DNA of 64,000 nucleotides from Acidobacteriaceae bacterium (GTDB taxonomy: Bacteria; Acidobacteriota; Terriglobia; Terriglobales; Acidobacteriaceae), in the NCBI GenBank assembly GCA_003138515.1, contig PLGG01000058.1:23406-87405 (forward strand), written 5' to 3'. A program made the translations under genes and the position numbers. A model generated the notes under the pieces. That model saw only the letters and a list, made by a program, of their open reading frames with translations, did no database searches and was not told where the DNA came from. Below are positions 53,129 through 61,302 of this stretch, in pieces. The stretch's first letter is position 1. The number at the start of each line of letters is the position of its first letter.

Positions 53129-54316
53129 CTAGTTGGCGGCAATCACCACCAGAGTTGCGTCGTCCTGGAAATGGTCTCCGCAGAAACTCGAAACACGAGC
53201 GATCAATCGGTTATTCAGTTCGCCAGCTGAGCGGATGAAGTTCGTTCGTGCAAACTCCGCAACGTTTGCTTCACCAAACTCCTGCTCGTCCGCGTCGGAT
53301 GCTTCCGTGATTCCATCCGTGAAGAGGAATAAGCGGTCTCCCGGCCGCAAGTCGACCGTCGCATCCTCATAGGTCCACGAGGGAAAGACGCCCAGGACAG
53401 CGCCACCCTCTTCGAGCATCCGGGTCTGGCCACGAGAGGAGAGGACCGGGCAAGGATTTCCGGCATTGCAAGATTGCAGGGTCCGTGCACTGCCATCGAG
53501 CACCCCATAGAAGAAGGTGACGAACTTCCCGACGGCAATGTTTTCATAAAGCAGTGCGTTTACCTTCCCGCATAGCCATGCCGCGCTCTCCGATTCACTC
53601 GCAAAGGCGTGAACGGCAGCCTGCACGTTCGCCATCAACAGTGCAGCCGAGACTCCTTTGCCAACAACATCTGCTACGCAAATGCCCAGTTTATTTCTGC
53701 CCAGCTTGAAGACGTCATAGTAGTCGCCGCTGACCGCGCGAGCCGGACGCCATATTCCCGCAACCTCGAATCCAGGCAGTTGCGGAATCTCCTTGGGCAG
53801 AAGCGATTGCTGTATCTCCCGCGCGCGTTGCAGTTCCTGCTCCTGCATTTCAAGCTGCGCTGTACCGAGATCCACCGAGCGCTGCAGTTCGGTATTACGC
53901 CGCTCAAGCTTCTCCTTTGTGGTCTGGTAAAGAAAAAACAGCACGCCCGCAACAAATGTGACCAGTACTGGAAATTTCCAGCCTGTTCTGAGCAGATGCT
54001 CCAAAGTTTGTGGCGTCGGTGGCGCAAAAATCCAAACGACCACCGACGACACGACGTAAACCGGTATCAGGAGAACGAGCAGGATCGCGAGAAAGAACAA
54101 CCAATTGTAAGGAAATGGCTTTTCAGAATAGTACCGGCGCAACCTCTGCGTTACAGGCACCACAGTATTTCCAATCGCAATCGAATAGACCAAGACGGTG
54201 AGCGGATTGATCTGCTGTCCAATGGCCCAGAAGACGGCTCCCGCGATTGCAGAGATCGCGAGGTAAACGGCTTGCTGTCTAAGGAAACGTACAAGAGAAG
54301 ACGGTGTTACCCACAT
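53129..54316 (-). CDS. SpoIIE/RsbU-type PP2C phosphatase, membrane-bound
   Basis: A 395-residue protein with four N-terminal hydrophobic segments (about 15-32, 36-55, 66-90 and 112-128), a coiled coil (about 130-170, KEKLERRNTELQRSVDL), and a C-terminal PP2C-like phosphatase. Motifs: AREIQQSLLPKEIPQLPGFEVAG, SGDYYDVF and VADVVGKGVSAALLMA (metal Asp residues), FLFTDGITEASD and DDATLVVIA. Such enzymes dephosphorylate anti-anti-sigma factors in partner-switching pathways. No STAS or RsbW gene lies nearby. It begins 12 bp after the sensor-like gene at 54329-55063, so the two probably form one unit. Confidence 0.88.
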   Translation of the reverse strand: MWVTPSSLVRFLRQQAVYLAISAIAGAVFWAIGQQINPLTVLVYSIAIGNTVVPVTQRLRRYYSEKPFPYNWLFFLAILLVLLIPVYVVSSVVVWIFAPPTPQTLEHLLRTGWKFPVLVTFVAGVLFFLYQTTKEKLERRNTELQRSVDLGTAQLEMQEQELQRAREIQQSLLPKEIPQLPGFEVAGIWRPARAVSGDYYDVFKLGRNKLGICVADVVGKGVSAALLMANVQAAVHAFASESESAAWLCGKVNALLYENIAVGKFVTFFYGVLDGSARTLQSCNAGNPCPVLSSRGQTRMLEEGGAVLGVFPSWTYEDATVDLRPGDRLFLFTDGITEASDADEQEFGEANVAEFARTNFIRSAGELNNRLIARVSSFCGDHFQDDATLVVIAAN

Positions 54317-54328
54317 GTCGACACGCTT

Positions 54329-55063
54329 TCAAAACCTTGCGGAGGTTGACGAACTCGTTTCCAGGCTCTGCACGGCAACATATCCAAAGCAGAATAGGAG
54401 GACAGCAAACCCCAGCGGGTCTAGGATCTCGGGCGGACTCGGGAGCCTCAGTGGAAGCGACAAGTTGCCGTAAACCGCCTCCAAAGCGAATACAAGGATG
54501 CCTAGAGAAAGGACAGTGCGATTGGGCAGGATGAGGAATCTTCGACTGAGCTTTGGCACAGCCACGACAATTGCCATCGCCGTGATCGAAATTGCTGCAA
54601 GCAGATGGTTGTAAGGCATGATTTTGAACGAAGAGCCGGTGAACAGGAAAAGGGCAATGCCTATCACAGCAATCGCGAGACCCGCCAAAATCGCTCCTTG
54701 AAGGAAGAGTCGTAGTTTGTCCCGGCTTAGGTCGAGAAAGGCCAGCAAAGCAATCACCACGACCGAGAACGACAAAACATTGCCGACGTATGGAAGGCTG
54801 GCCAAAAGCCAATGCGGCAAAAGTCCGAGGTCAGCCAACGAACCAAACAGGTATTCGGTTCCTTCAATCGCACTCCAGATTCCAAGCCAGGTGAAGAATG
54901 TCCCCCCGCTCCGGCGCCGCATCACGGCGATGCCGCAGACGCACAACCCGATAAACAGAAAAACCGTACCAAACAGGATGTATGGGATTCGATCGCGAAG
55001 TACCTCAGCAGCTTGATCTGGCAGGGCCACACCTCCACAGACCGTATTAGCCTGTGCCCACAT
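54329..55063 (-). CDS. Seven-helix membrane sensor-domain protein (split phosphatase input?)
   Basis: A 244-residue membrane protein with about seven helices. PYILFGTVFLFIGLCVCGIA, FTWLGIWSAIEGTEYLFGSL and AVPKLSRRFLILPNRTVLSLG recall, from memory, the membrane input domain that in other Acidobacteriota is fused directly to a SpoIIE phosphatase. Here it stops at VAVQSLETSSS without a phosphatase domain, and a separate phosphatase gene starts 12 bp later. So this may be a natural split, or a paralogue whose catalytic half was lost. Confidence 0.6.
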   Translation of the reverse strand: MWAQANTVCGGVALPDQAAEVLRDRIPYILFGTVFLFIGLCVCGIAVMRRRSGGTFFTWLGIWSAIEGTEYLFGSLADLGLLPHWLLASLPYVGNVLSFSVVVIALLAFLDLSRDKLRLFLQGAILAGLAIAVIGIALFLFTGSSFKIMPYNHLLAAISITAMAIVVAVPKLSRRFLILPNRTVLSLGILVFALEAVYGNLSLPLRLPSPPEILDPLGFAVLLFCFGYVAVQSLETSSSTSARF

Positions 55064-55470
55064 TCGCTGTCAGTGTGCAGCGTCACGGTGTTGGAGATGC
55101 CTTGCCATGATCATCGGTTGATGACAACAGGCCAACGCACTCATTGAGCCATTCCAGTCGATCAGCGTTCTCGGCAACTGGCCGTAAAACCGGCTTCTCG
55201 GACAAGCGCCCCAGAAAACCTGTTGTGAAGCTCGCTGCCACCGGCAGTGAAGGACAAGGGAGAATATCGCCACTGCACGGCCGATCAGAATCTGAGCACA
55301 AACTCGGGCTAGCGAAATCGGAAGCAATAAGGCGCCACGCCAGCCAGTAAGTTCGGCAACCGCTTGTCCGGCACACTCTCTGCACACTAGGCAATGCACT
55401 AGCTCAGGGAATCCGGAATCAATAACACCAGGTTCGCTGATGCCGGATCAGCATATTGGGGTTTGAATTC

Positions 55471-55491
55471 CGGAGAGGGAGGGATTCGAAC
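55471..55491 (-). repeat. tRNA-Ser 3'-end fragment (integration scar)
   Basis: The minus strand gives GTTCGAATCCCTCCCTCTCCG, the T-loop, T-stem and acceptor 3' strand of a tRNA-Ser-like molecule, without the 5' two thirds. It lies inside the tRNA-His island, so it marks a separate, older insertion or deletion event. Confidence 0.55.
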
Positions 55492-55681
55492 TCCAGAATG
55501 ACTCAAACATAATGCGAGAGAACCACTCGCGACATTGCAATCTTCACGAATCTCTAGAGATATACTGTGACGAATAGCTGCCCGACGCCGACGCCACCAT
55601 TGGTCTGCAATTGACTCGGTCAAATCGAACCCCGAAAAGGGGAATTGAAAACTCAATTGCTGCTGAGAACTTTCGGGGCCC

Positions 55682-55701
55682 AGCGTGCAATAGCGTGCAA
55701 T
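55682..55701. repeat. Tandem 10-bp repeats near the right border
   Basis: AGCGTGCAAT occurs twice without a gap. A single copy lies at 48942-48951 near the left border in the same orientation. Spaced about one helical turn, they could be arm-type integrase sites. Confidence 0.55.
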
Positions 55702-55781
55702 GGTCGTCTGCAACTGTGGCATTTACGGCAACTGTGGTAACCTAGATTCTGTAAGTTACAGACGGCAAAGGGGGTTTTAAC

Positions 55782-55806
55782 GTTCGATCCCAGCTAGCCG
55801 CCCCAA
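55782..55806 (+). mobile_element. attR-like site: duplicated 3' end of tRNA-His
   Basis: GTTCGATCCC AG CTAGCCGCCCCAA is the second copy of the tRNA-His 3' end with 2 mismatches in 25. No 5' tRNA portion precedes it, so it is a remnant and marks the right border. Confidence 0.8.
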
Positions 55807-55868
55807 TAGTCCCCCCGAAAAAGCCAAATCGTGGTCATGGTCCGTCGTTCGCATTCAGGGGGTAATCC

Positions 55869-56981
55869 TTGGTAACGCAAGCCGACACGCTGGTTCAGGC
55901 ACAAGCGGCGCGTCCAGCCTGGCTTACTTCGTTTGAGCCTCATCCTTGGCTCGCGAACGGTCATCTCCAAACCATCGTCGGCAATTTTCTCCCTCGCCCT
56001 GCCTTTGATTTACCCGATGTGGAGGAAACCGTGGAAGTCGACCCAGCGGATGGAAGCCGCGTCCTCTGCCACTGCCATTGGCAGCCTGAAACGGTGCGGG
56101 CCGCGAGGCTGACGGCCATCCTTGTACACGGGCTCAACGGTTCCTCCAACTCGCGCTACATTTGTGGCATCGCGCAGCGAGCCTGGGACGCGGGCATGAA
56201 CGTCGTCCGCATGAACATGCGCAATTGCGGCGGCACCGATGCGCTTTCGCCTACGCTCTTTCACTCCGGCCGCTCCGCCGATGTGGGCGCGGTGGTTCGC
56301 CACTTCACCCAGCGTTTCGGCCTCGAGCGCGTGGCGCTGGTTGGCTACTCCATGGGCGGCAACATGGTGCTCAAACTGGCCGGCGAGTGGGGCGCGCGTC
56401 CACCGCTCGTTGCAGTGGCCACGGTCTGTTCGGTCATCGATCTCGCCGCCTGCTCCAATGCTCTGCACGCGCCCTCCAACTTCATCTATGAACGTCATTT
56501 TCTGCATGCACTGATGCAGCGCTTCCGCCACAAAGCTGAGCTCTTTCCCGCCATCTATCAAACCGGCGGCATCGGCCCCGTCCGCTCCATCCGCGAATTC
56601 GACCAAAAAATCGTCGCCCCCAACTGCGGCTTCCGCGATGCAGACGACTACTATTACCGCGCCGCCAGTGCGCGTGTCATCGACCGCATTACGATTCCCG
56701 CGCTTGTCCTCCTCGCGCAAGACGATCCGTTCATCCGTCTCACTCCCGAAACTCGCGAGCTTGTCCTCGCCAATCCCCATATCGACTTCATTGAGCCGCG
56801 CCACGGCGGCCACTGCGCATTCCTCAGCCGCCGAATCGGGAATGGTGCCCAAACCAAGGATGGTGCCCGTACCGGCAATGGTGTCCGCACCGGGGATGGT
56901 ATCCACTGGGCCGAAGCCATGGTTGTCCGCTACCTTCAGGCTGTCAATGATGGCAACCATCCGCACGGCCGCGCCGCCTGA
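55869..56981 (+). CDS. YheT-family alpha/beta hydrolase
   Basis: A 370-residue alpha/beta-hydrolase of the YheT/embryogenesis-associated group. WLANGHLQTIVGNFLPR is the family N-terminal phrase. The nucleophile elbow is GYSMGG, with Asp in LAQDDPF and His in HGGHCAF completing the triad. VHGLNGSSNSRYI forms the oxyanion region. Near the C-terminus, GAQTKDGARTGNGVRTGDG is a short in-frame repeat insertion not expected in the family. The TTG start at 55869 has AGGGGG about 7 nt upstream. It is the first chromosomal gene after the island. Confidence 0.85.
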   Translation: MVTQADTLVQAQAARPAWLTSFEPHPWLANGHLQTIVGNFLPRPAFDLPDVEETVEVDPADGSRVLCHCHWQPETVRAARLTAILVHGLNGSSNSRYICGIAQRAWDAGMNVVRMNMRNCGGTDALSPTLFHSGRSADVGAVVRHFTQRFGLERVALVGYSMGGNMVLKLAGEWGARPPLVAVATVCSVIDLAACSNALHAPSNFIYERHFLHALMQRFRHKAELFPAIYQTGGIGPVRSIREFDQKIVAPNCGFRDADDYYYRAASARVIDRITIPALVLLAQDDPFIRLTPETRELVLANPHIDFIEPRHGGHCAFLSRRIGNGAQTKDGARTGNGVRTGDGIHWAEAMVVRYLQAVNDGNHPHGRAA

Positions 56982-57019
56982 TTCGAGCCCCGCGCCGCCC
57001 GAATTGGTCACTTCGCAGT

Positions 57020-57025
57020 TACAAT
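57020..57025 (+). promoter_or_regulatory. -10 element (TACAAT) of tRNA-Arg
   Basis: TACAAT ends 12 bp before tRNA-Arg, the same position as in tRNA-Pro and tRNA-His. Confidence 0.45.
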
Positions 57026-57037
57026 AATGGAGAGCCT

Positions 57038-57114
57038 GGGCGAGTAGCTCAATCGGATAGAGCACCGGCCTTCTAAGCCGGGGGTTGTGGGTTCGATTCC
57101 CGCCTCGCCTACCA
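57038..57114 (+). tRNA. tRNA-Arg (anticodon TCT)
   Basis: The acceptor GGGCGAG pairs with CTCGCCT (one G-U), the anticodon arm is CCGGC-CTTCTAA-GCCGG giving TCT, the T loop is TTCGATT, and A-CCA is encoded. Total 77 nt. It could be a second integration site, since accessory-like DNA lies downstream. Confidence 0.96.
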
Positions 57115-57599
57115 TTTCAGAATCCAGCCAGAATTCCACCAAAGTGAATGAGCGAGCTCCCTGGGCCGGTTTGGCGGAGTACTCGCGCAGCCTTCCTTGT
57201 GTCCGCAATCGGCAAGCAGCGCCGTCTGAGCACAAAGCTTCTCATAAGCCGACATCTCGGTACTAATCCGGCTTCGGTGTGTGACCCGGCGATTTGGCAC
57301 GAATCGAGCGGGCCACTGATAAATCGCCGGTTCAAAAGATTGGGTAGTCCACGAATCCGCCTCGGGCCCTTGGCGCCAGCTTGCTGCAGCGCAACGGCCG
57401 TTTTATGCTCGCGTTTGAGCAGAACAGAACAGTCTCTTAATCCCTGTGACCGGATATTCTCAGTGAGCTGGAATCCATCCCCGAAGCCGTTTTGCTGCCG
57501 GAACACCTTTTCTATTGCGAATCTGAGTCTATCTGTCCGTGCACCACGCAATCATGAAATGACTTGAACGAGTGAAGTAGAATTGCGTCCGAGAGAGCA
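57115..57599. other. 485-bp gap after tRNA-Arg
   Basis: No gene is supported. The track lists overlapping ORFs on both strands (57117-57551 minus, 57148-57567 plus), but neither has a recognisable domain or ribosome-binding site. The sequence is less GC-rich than the flanking genes. I see no repeated tRNA-Arg 3' end in the rest of the window. Confidence 0.45.
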
Positions 57600-60293
57600 A
57601 TGACAGCGCCCGATACGAGTTCTTTACCAGAAGAATCAACCGAGAAAAGCGGCCCGGCGGTCGTTGGCCCAGCGGCAACTCCGGCGACCCCGGACAAGTC
57701 TTCGACTGTTGCGAAGGTCAAGAGCCACAACATCCGTGTTTCCTCTGCCATCCTCGACGCGGCAGCGAAGGACGGCGATGCGCTGCTTCAGTCGCTGCAC
57801 ACGACTCCCGTGGGCCTGACGCAAGCGGAGGCCGAAGCGAGAGCGAGCACCGTCGGCCCGAACGAGGTTGCGCAGGAACACCGGCGCGGCTGGTTTCTGC
57901 GGCTCTTGATCATCCTTCGCAATCCGCTGGTCATTCTTTTGGCTGCTCTCTCATCGATCTCCTTTGCCACGGGTGACATGCGCGCCGGGACGGTGATGGC
58001 ATGCATGGTGGTGCTCAGTGCCACGCTGCGCTTCGTGCAGGAAGCCCGCGCGGACGTGGCTGCGGCCAAGCTCAAAGCCATGATCCACGTGACCGCCAAT
58101 GTCGTTCGGGATGGCAAGCCGCTGGAGATGCCGCTGCGCGATCTCGTCCCTGGAGACATCATCAATCTGCACGCCGGTGACATGATCCCCGGCGATGTGC
58201 GGATTCTCACTGCGAAAGACTTGTTCGTGAGCCAGGGTACGCTCACTGGAGAGTCTTATCCGGTCGAGAAGTTCCACGATTCAGACCCCAAGGCTTCCAA
58301 TTCGCCGATCGACCTGAAGAACATTTGCTTCATGGGGACGAGCGTTGAAAGCGGCACGGCAACTGCGGTCGTGGTCGTCACCGGTGTGAACACTTATCTC
58401 GGCGCCATGGCTGGCTCCATCACGGAAGAAGCGCCGCCGACCAGTTTCGACCGCGGCCTCAGCCGCTTCACTTGGCTGATGATCCAGCTCATGGCAGTCA
58501 TGGTGCCTCTGGTCTTCCTGATCAACGGCTTCACCAAGCACGATTGGAAGAGCGCATTCTTCTTCGCGATGGCCGTGGCCGTGGGTCTGACCCCCGAGAT
58601 GCTGCCCATGATCGTCTCCGTGTGCCTCTCCAAGGGCGCCATCGCGATGAGCCGCAAGAAAGTAATCGTCAAGCGGCTCAATGCCATCCAGAACTTCGGC
58701 GGCATGGACGTACTGTGCACGGACAAGACTGGCACGCTTACTGAAGACCGTGTCGTCCTCATGCGGCACTGCAACGTAGCGGGACGAGAAACCGACGAGG
58801 TGCTGCTGGACAGTTACCTCATCAGTCACTTCCAGACCGGCCTTAAGAATCTGCTGGACACGGCGATTCTGGACTGTTCGGACTTTCACGGGAAAGCGCT
58901 GGTCGAAAAGTACAAGAAACTCGATGAGCTCCCCTTCGACTTCACGCGGCGCATGATGTCCGTCATGGTGGAAACTCCTGAAGGTAAACCAATCCTCCTC
59001 ACCAAAGGCGCCCCGGAAGAGATATTCCACCAGTGCTCTCAATTCGAGTTGGACGGGAAGCTGTCGCCTATGGATCCCGGCCTGATGAAAGGGCTGCGGG
59101 ATGAATATGCGAGCCTCAGCAACGACGGCTTCCGCGTCTTGGCCGTAGCCGTGAAGGAGTTGCCGGGGAAGCAGTCCTGCTCAAAAGAGGACGAGCGCGA
59201 CCTCGTACTGAAAGGGTATGTCGCCTTTCTCGATCCACCCAAGGGTACGGCGGCAATCGCTATCCTGGCGTTGCATAAGCACGGTGTAGGAGTGAAGATT
59301 CTCACGGGCGACAACGACCTGATCAGCCGCAAGGTGTGCCGGGACGTGGGACTTGAGCCCGATCCAATGCTCCTTGGCGAGGCCGTGGAGAAGATGTCCG
59401 ACCCGGAATTGGCAGACGCAGCGGAAAAGACGACGCTGTTCGCGCGCCTCACTCCTGCTCACAAGCAGCGGATCGTTCGCCTTCTTCGCAGCAAGGGACA
59501 TGTGGTCGGTTTCATGGGAGACGGAATCAACGATGCTCCCGCGTTGCATGCCGCGGATATCGGTATCTCGGTGGATACGGCCGTGGATATCGCCAAGGAG
59601 TCGGCGGACCTGATTCTCCTTGAGAAAGACCTGATGGTGCTCGATGGGGGCGTCATTGAAGGGCGAAAGGTTTTCGCGAACATTCTCAAGTACATCCGGA
59701 TGGGAGCGAGCTCCAACTTTGGAAATATGTTCAGCGTTTTAGGAGCGAGCGCTTTTCTGCCGTTCATCCCGATGGCGCCGATCCAGATTTTGACCAACAA
59801 CATGCTGTATGACTTCTCCCAGGTGCCGATTCCGACAGACGCGGTGGACGAAGAGCTGGTGGCGCGGCCGCGGCCCTGGAACGTCGCAGAGATCAAGCGG
59901 TTCATTCTCTGCATTGGACCCATCAGTTCGATCTTCGACTACACAACTTTCTTCGTCATGCTCTACCTGTTCAAGTGCTGGGATCCATCCCGCGCACCGC
60001 TATTTCAGACCGGCTGGTTCGTCGAGTCGCTGATGACGCAGACACTCATCATCCATATCATTCGCACGAATAAAATTCCTTTCCTGCAGAGCCGTGCAAG
60101 CTGGTCTCTGACCCTGACAACACTGGCCATCATGGCCTTCGGAGCGTGCCTTCCGTACTCTCCACTGGCCTCTTCGCTTGGCCTCGTGCACTTGCCGGGG
60201 CTTTACTGGCCGATTCTGCTCGCCACACTGCTTGCCTACTCGTGCCTTACGCAAGCGATCAAGGTGTGGTTGCTGTGGAAGAAGTGGATTTGA
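57600..60293 (+). CDS. mgtA: Mg2+-importing P-type ATPase (P3B)
   Basis: An 897-residue P-type ATPase of the MgtA/MgtB class that drives magnesium uptake across the inner membrane. Markers: TLTGESYPVEK (actuator), VGLTPEMLPMIV (membrane helix 4), CTDKTGTLTEDR (phosphorylated Asp), LTKGAPEEI, ILTGDND and FMGDGINDAPALHAADIG. Ten membrane helices are expected; the C-terminal six are clear. The N-terminal extension (about 1-60) is Pro/Ser-rich. MgtA expression usually responds to low Mg via PhoPQ or a leader RNA, but the 485 bp upstream shows no obvious leader. It stands alone, 114 bp before the VIT1-family gene. Confidence 0.94.
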   Translation: MTAPDTSSLPEESTEKSGPAVVGPAATPATPDKSSTVAKVKSHNIRVSSAILDAAAKDGDALLQSLHTTPVGLTQAEAEARASTVGPNEVAQEHRRGWFLRLLIILRNPLVILLAALSSISFATGDMRAGTVMACMVVLSATLRFVQEARADVAAAKLKAMIHVTANVVRDGKPLEMPLRDLVPGDIINLHAGDMIPGDVRILTAKDLFVSQGTLTGESYPVEKFHDSDPKASNSPIDLKNICFMGTSVESGTATAVVVVTGVNTYLGAMAGSITEEAPPTSFDRGLSRFTWLMIQLMAVMVPLVFLINGFTKHDWKSAFFFAMAVAVGLTPEMLPMIVSVCLSKGAIAMSRKKVIVKRLNAIQNFGGMDVLCTDKTGTLTEDRVVLMRHCNVAGRETDEVLLDSYLISHFQTGLKNLLDTAILDCSDFHGKALVEKYKKLDELPFDFTRRMMSVMVETPEGKPILLTKGAPEEIFHQCSQFELDGKLSPMDPGLMKGLRDEYASLSNDGFRVLAVAVKELPGKQSCSKEDERDLVLKGYVAFLDPPKGTAAIAILALHKHGVGVKILTGDNDLISRKVCRDVGLEPDPMLLGEAVEKMSDPELADAAEKTTLFARLTPAHKQRIVRLLRSKGHVVGFMGDGINDAPALHAADIGISVDTAVDIAKESADLILLEKDLMVLDGGVIEGRKVFANILKYIRMGASSNFGNMFSVLGASAFLPFIPMAPIQILTNNMLYDFSQVPIPTDAVDEELVARPRPWNVAEIKRFILCIGPISSIFDYTTFFVMLYLFKCWDPSRAPLFQTGWFVESLMTQTLIIHIIRTNKIPFLQSRASWSLTLTTLAIMAFGACLPYSPLASSLGLVHLPGLYWPILLATLLAYSCLTQAIKVWLLWKKWI

Positions 60294-60406
60294 ACGGTCA
60301 TCCCATGTTCCTGGTTTTAACCGGCTGACTGGTTTTCGGGGATGCGAGCTGGGGAAAGACAGTGTTTCCTGGCTTCCTGTGCTTCCTCGTTAGAAAGGGA
60401 CTCCAA

Positions 60407-61102
60407 ATGCCTGCAGGCAAGAAGAATCGTCATCACACCGGACGCATTGGCTGGCTGCGCGCAACTGTCCTGGGTGCAAACGACGGCATCCTTTCAACAT
60501 CGAGTCTCGTGCTGGGGGTCGCAGCTGCGCATGCGACACACCGTAACCTCTTGATCGCCGGAATGGCCGGGCTGGTGGCAGGGGCCATGTCGATGGCCGC
60601 TGGTGAGTACGTTTCTGTCCATTCGCAGCAAGACACCGAACATGCCGATCTGGATATTGAGCGCACGGAACTAAAGACAGACAATAAGGGCGAACATGAG
60701 GAGTTGGCGGCAATCTACGTCACCCGCGGGCTCGATCCTTCTCTCGCGGAAAAGGTTGCTCAGCAACTGATGGCGCACGACGCCTTGGGCGCACATGCCA
60801 GCGATGAACTTGGTATCTCCGAGACGCTTCGTCCCCGCCCTCTTCAGGCGGCGTTGTCTTCGGCCGGTGGCTTCGCAATCGGCGCATTGATGCCTCTGTT
60901 GGTCACAGCCATCGCCCCGGCAGATGGATTGATCCCCCTCGTATCTGTATCTTCTCTCGTGTTGCTGGCACTTCTCGGCGGATTGGCTGCACGCGCAGGT
61001 GGGGCTGGAGTGATGATCGGCGCATTTCGCGTAACTTTCTGGGGTGGGTTGGCCATGGCGATGACCGCAGGCATCGGATGGATATTTGGAGCAGTTGTGT
61101 GA
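60407..61102 (+). CDS. VIT1/CCC1-family Fe/Mn transporter
   Basis: A 231-residue membrane protein of the vacuolar iron transporter family. The N-terminal half reads GWLRATVLGANDGILSTSSLVLGVAAA and AGAMSMAAGEYVSVHSQQDTEHADLD, the two conserved metal-binding helices; the C-terminal half has three hydrophobic helices ending with AMTAGIGWIFGAVV. The charged cytoplasmic section between (about 78-130) would hold the metal-binding helix hairpin. I use ATG 60407, with AAGGGA about 6 nt upstream, not the track start at 60362. The family exports Fe2+ or Mn2+ from the cytosol. It follows mgtA, so the two form a divalent-metal locus. Confidence 0.87.
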   Translation: MPAGKKNRHHTGRIGWLRATVLGANDGILSTSSLVLGVAAAHATHRNLLIAGMAGLVAGAMSMAAGEYVSVHSQQDTEHADLDIERTELKTDNKGEHEELAAIYVTRGLDPSLAEKVAQQLMAHDALGAHASDELGISETLRPRPLQAALSSAGGFAIGALMPLLVTAIAPADGLIPLVSVSSLVLLALLGGLAARAGGAGVMIGAFRVTFWGGLAMAMTAGIGWIFGAVV

Positions 61103-61172
61103 AGAGCGCCGATAGAAAGCCGCCGACCAAGAATGGGCGAGCGTTAGCGTCCACTTGGCGATGGCGCTGGAG

Positions 61173-61178
61173 TATAAT
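61173..61178 (+). promoter_or_regulatory. Possible -10 element (TATAAT)
   Basis: A consensus TATAAT lies about 125 bp before the GTG of the NTPase gene. No -35 is seen at normal spacing. It is the best promoter-like match in the 200-bp gap after the VIT1-family gene. Confidence 0.35.
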
Positions 61179-61302
61179 TGCGGCGTCAATACCATGAAGG
61201 CCATTCTTTCCTAGTCCACTCAGGCTCTGTAGAGAGGAATGCGCATTCGTTGGGGTGGCATTGCCATCCTGATTCTGCTGCCAGCTCTGAATTGAGGCCA
61301 TT

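Larger units (their letters stand above)
55064..55779. other. Right-border region of the island, no confident gene
   Basis: About 700 bp. It holds a tRNA-Ser-like 3' fragment (55471-55491, minus sense), tandem AGCGTGCAAT repeats at 55682-55701, direct copies of CAACTGTGG, and the palindrome CTGTAAGTTACAG (55749-55761). These look like recombinase arm and core sites. The ORFs at 55070 (minus), 55144 (plus) and 55399 (minus) are not convincing. Confidence 0.55.
48905..55781. mobile_element. Genomic island integrated at tRNA-His
   Basis: This is a segment of about 6.9 kb between the tRNA-His 3' end and its repeated copy. It has an integrase remnant at the left end, the 11-bp string CAGCGTGCAAT near both ends (48941 and 55681, tandem at the right), five supported cargo genes, long gene-poor stretches, and a tRNA-Ser-like scar. 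No intact integrase or transposase is visible, so it is probably immobile now. Confidence 0.75.

Noticed and set aside
55070-55399. 109-codon minus-strand ORF just upstream of the membrane sensor gene
   Set aside because: Its spacing would fit an operon, but the Cys/His/Trp/Arg-rich composition has no domain and no ribosome site.
55399-55722. 107-codon minus-strand ORF containing HSGVRIPPSPE
   Set aside because: That phrase is a translated tRNA-Ser 3' end, so the frame is not a real gene.
57117-57567. Overlapping ORFs on both strands after tRNA-Arg
   Set aside because: No recognised domain, no ribosome site, and mutual overlap; treated as non-coding.
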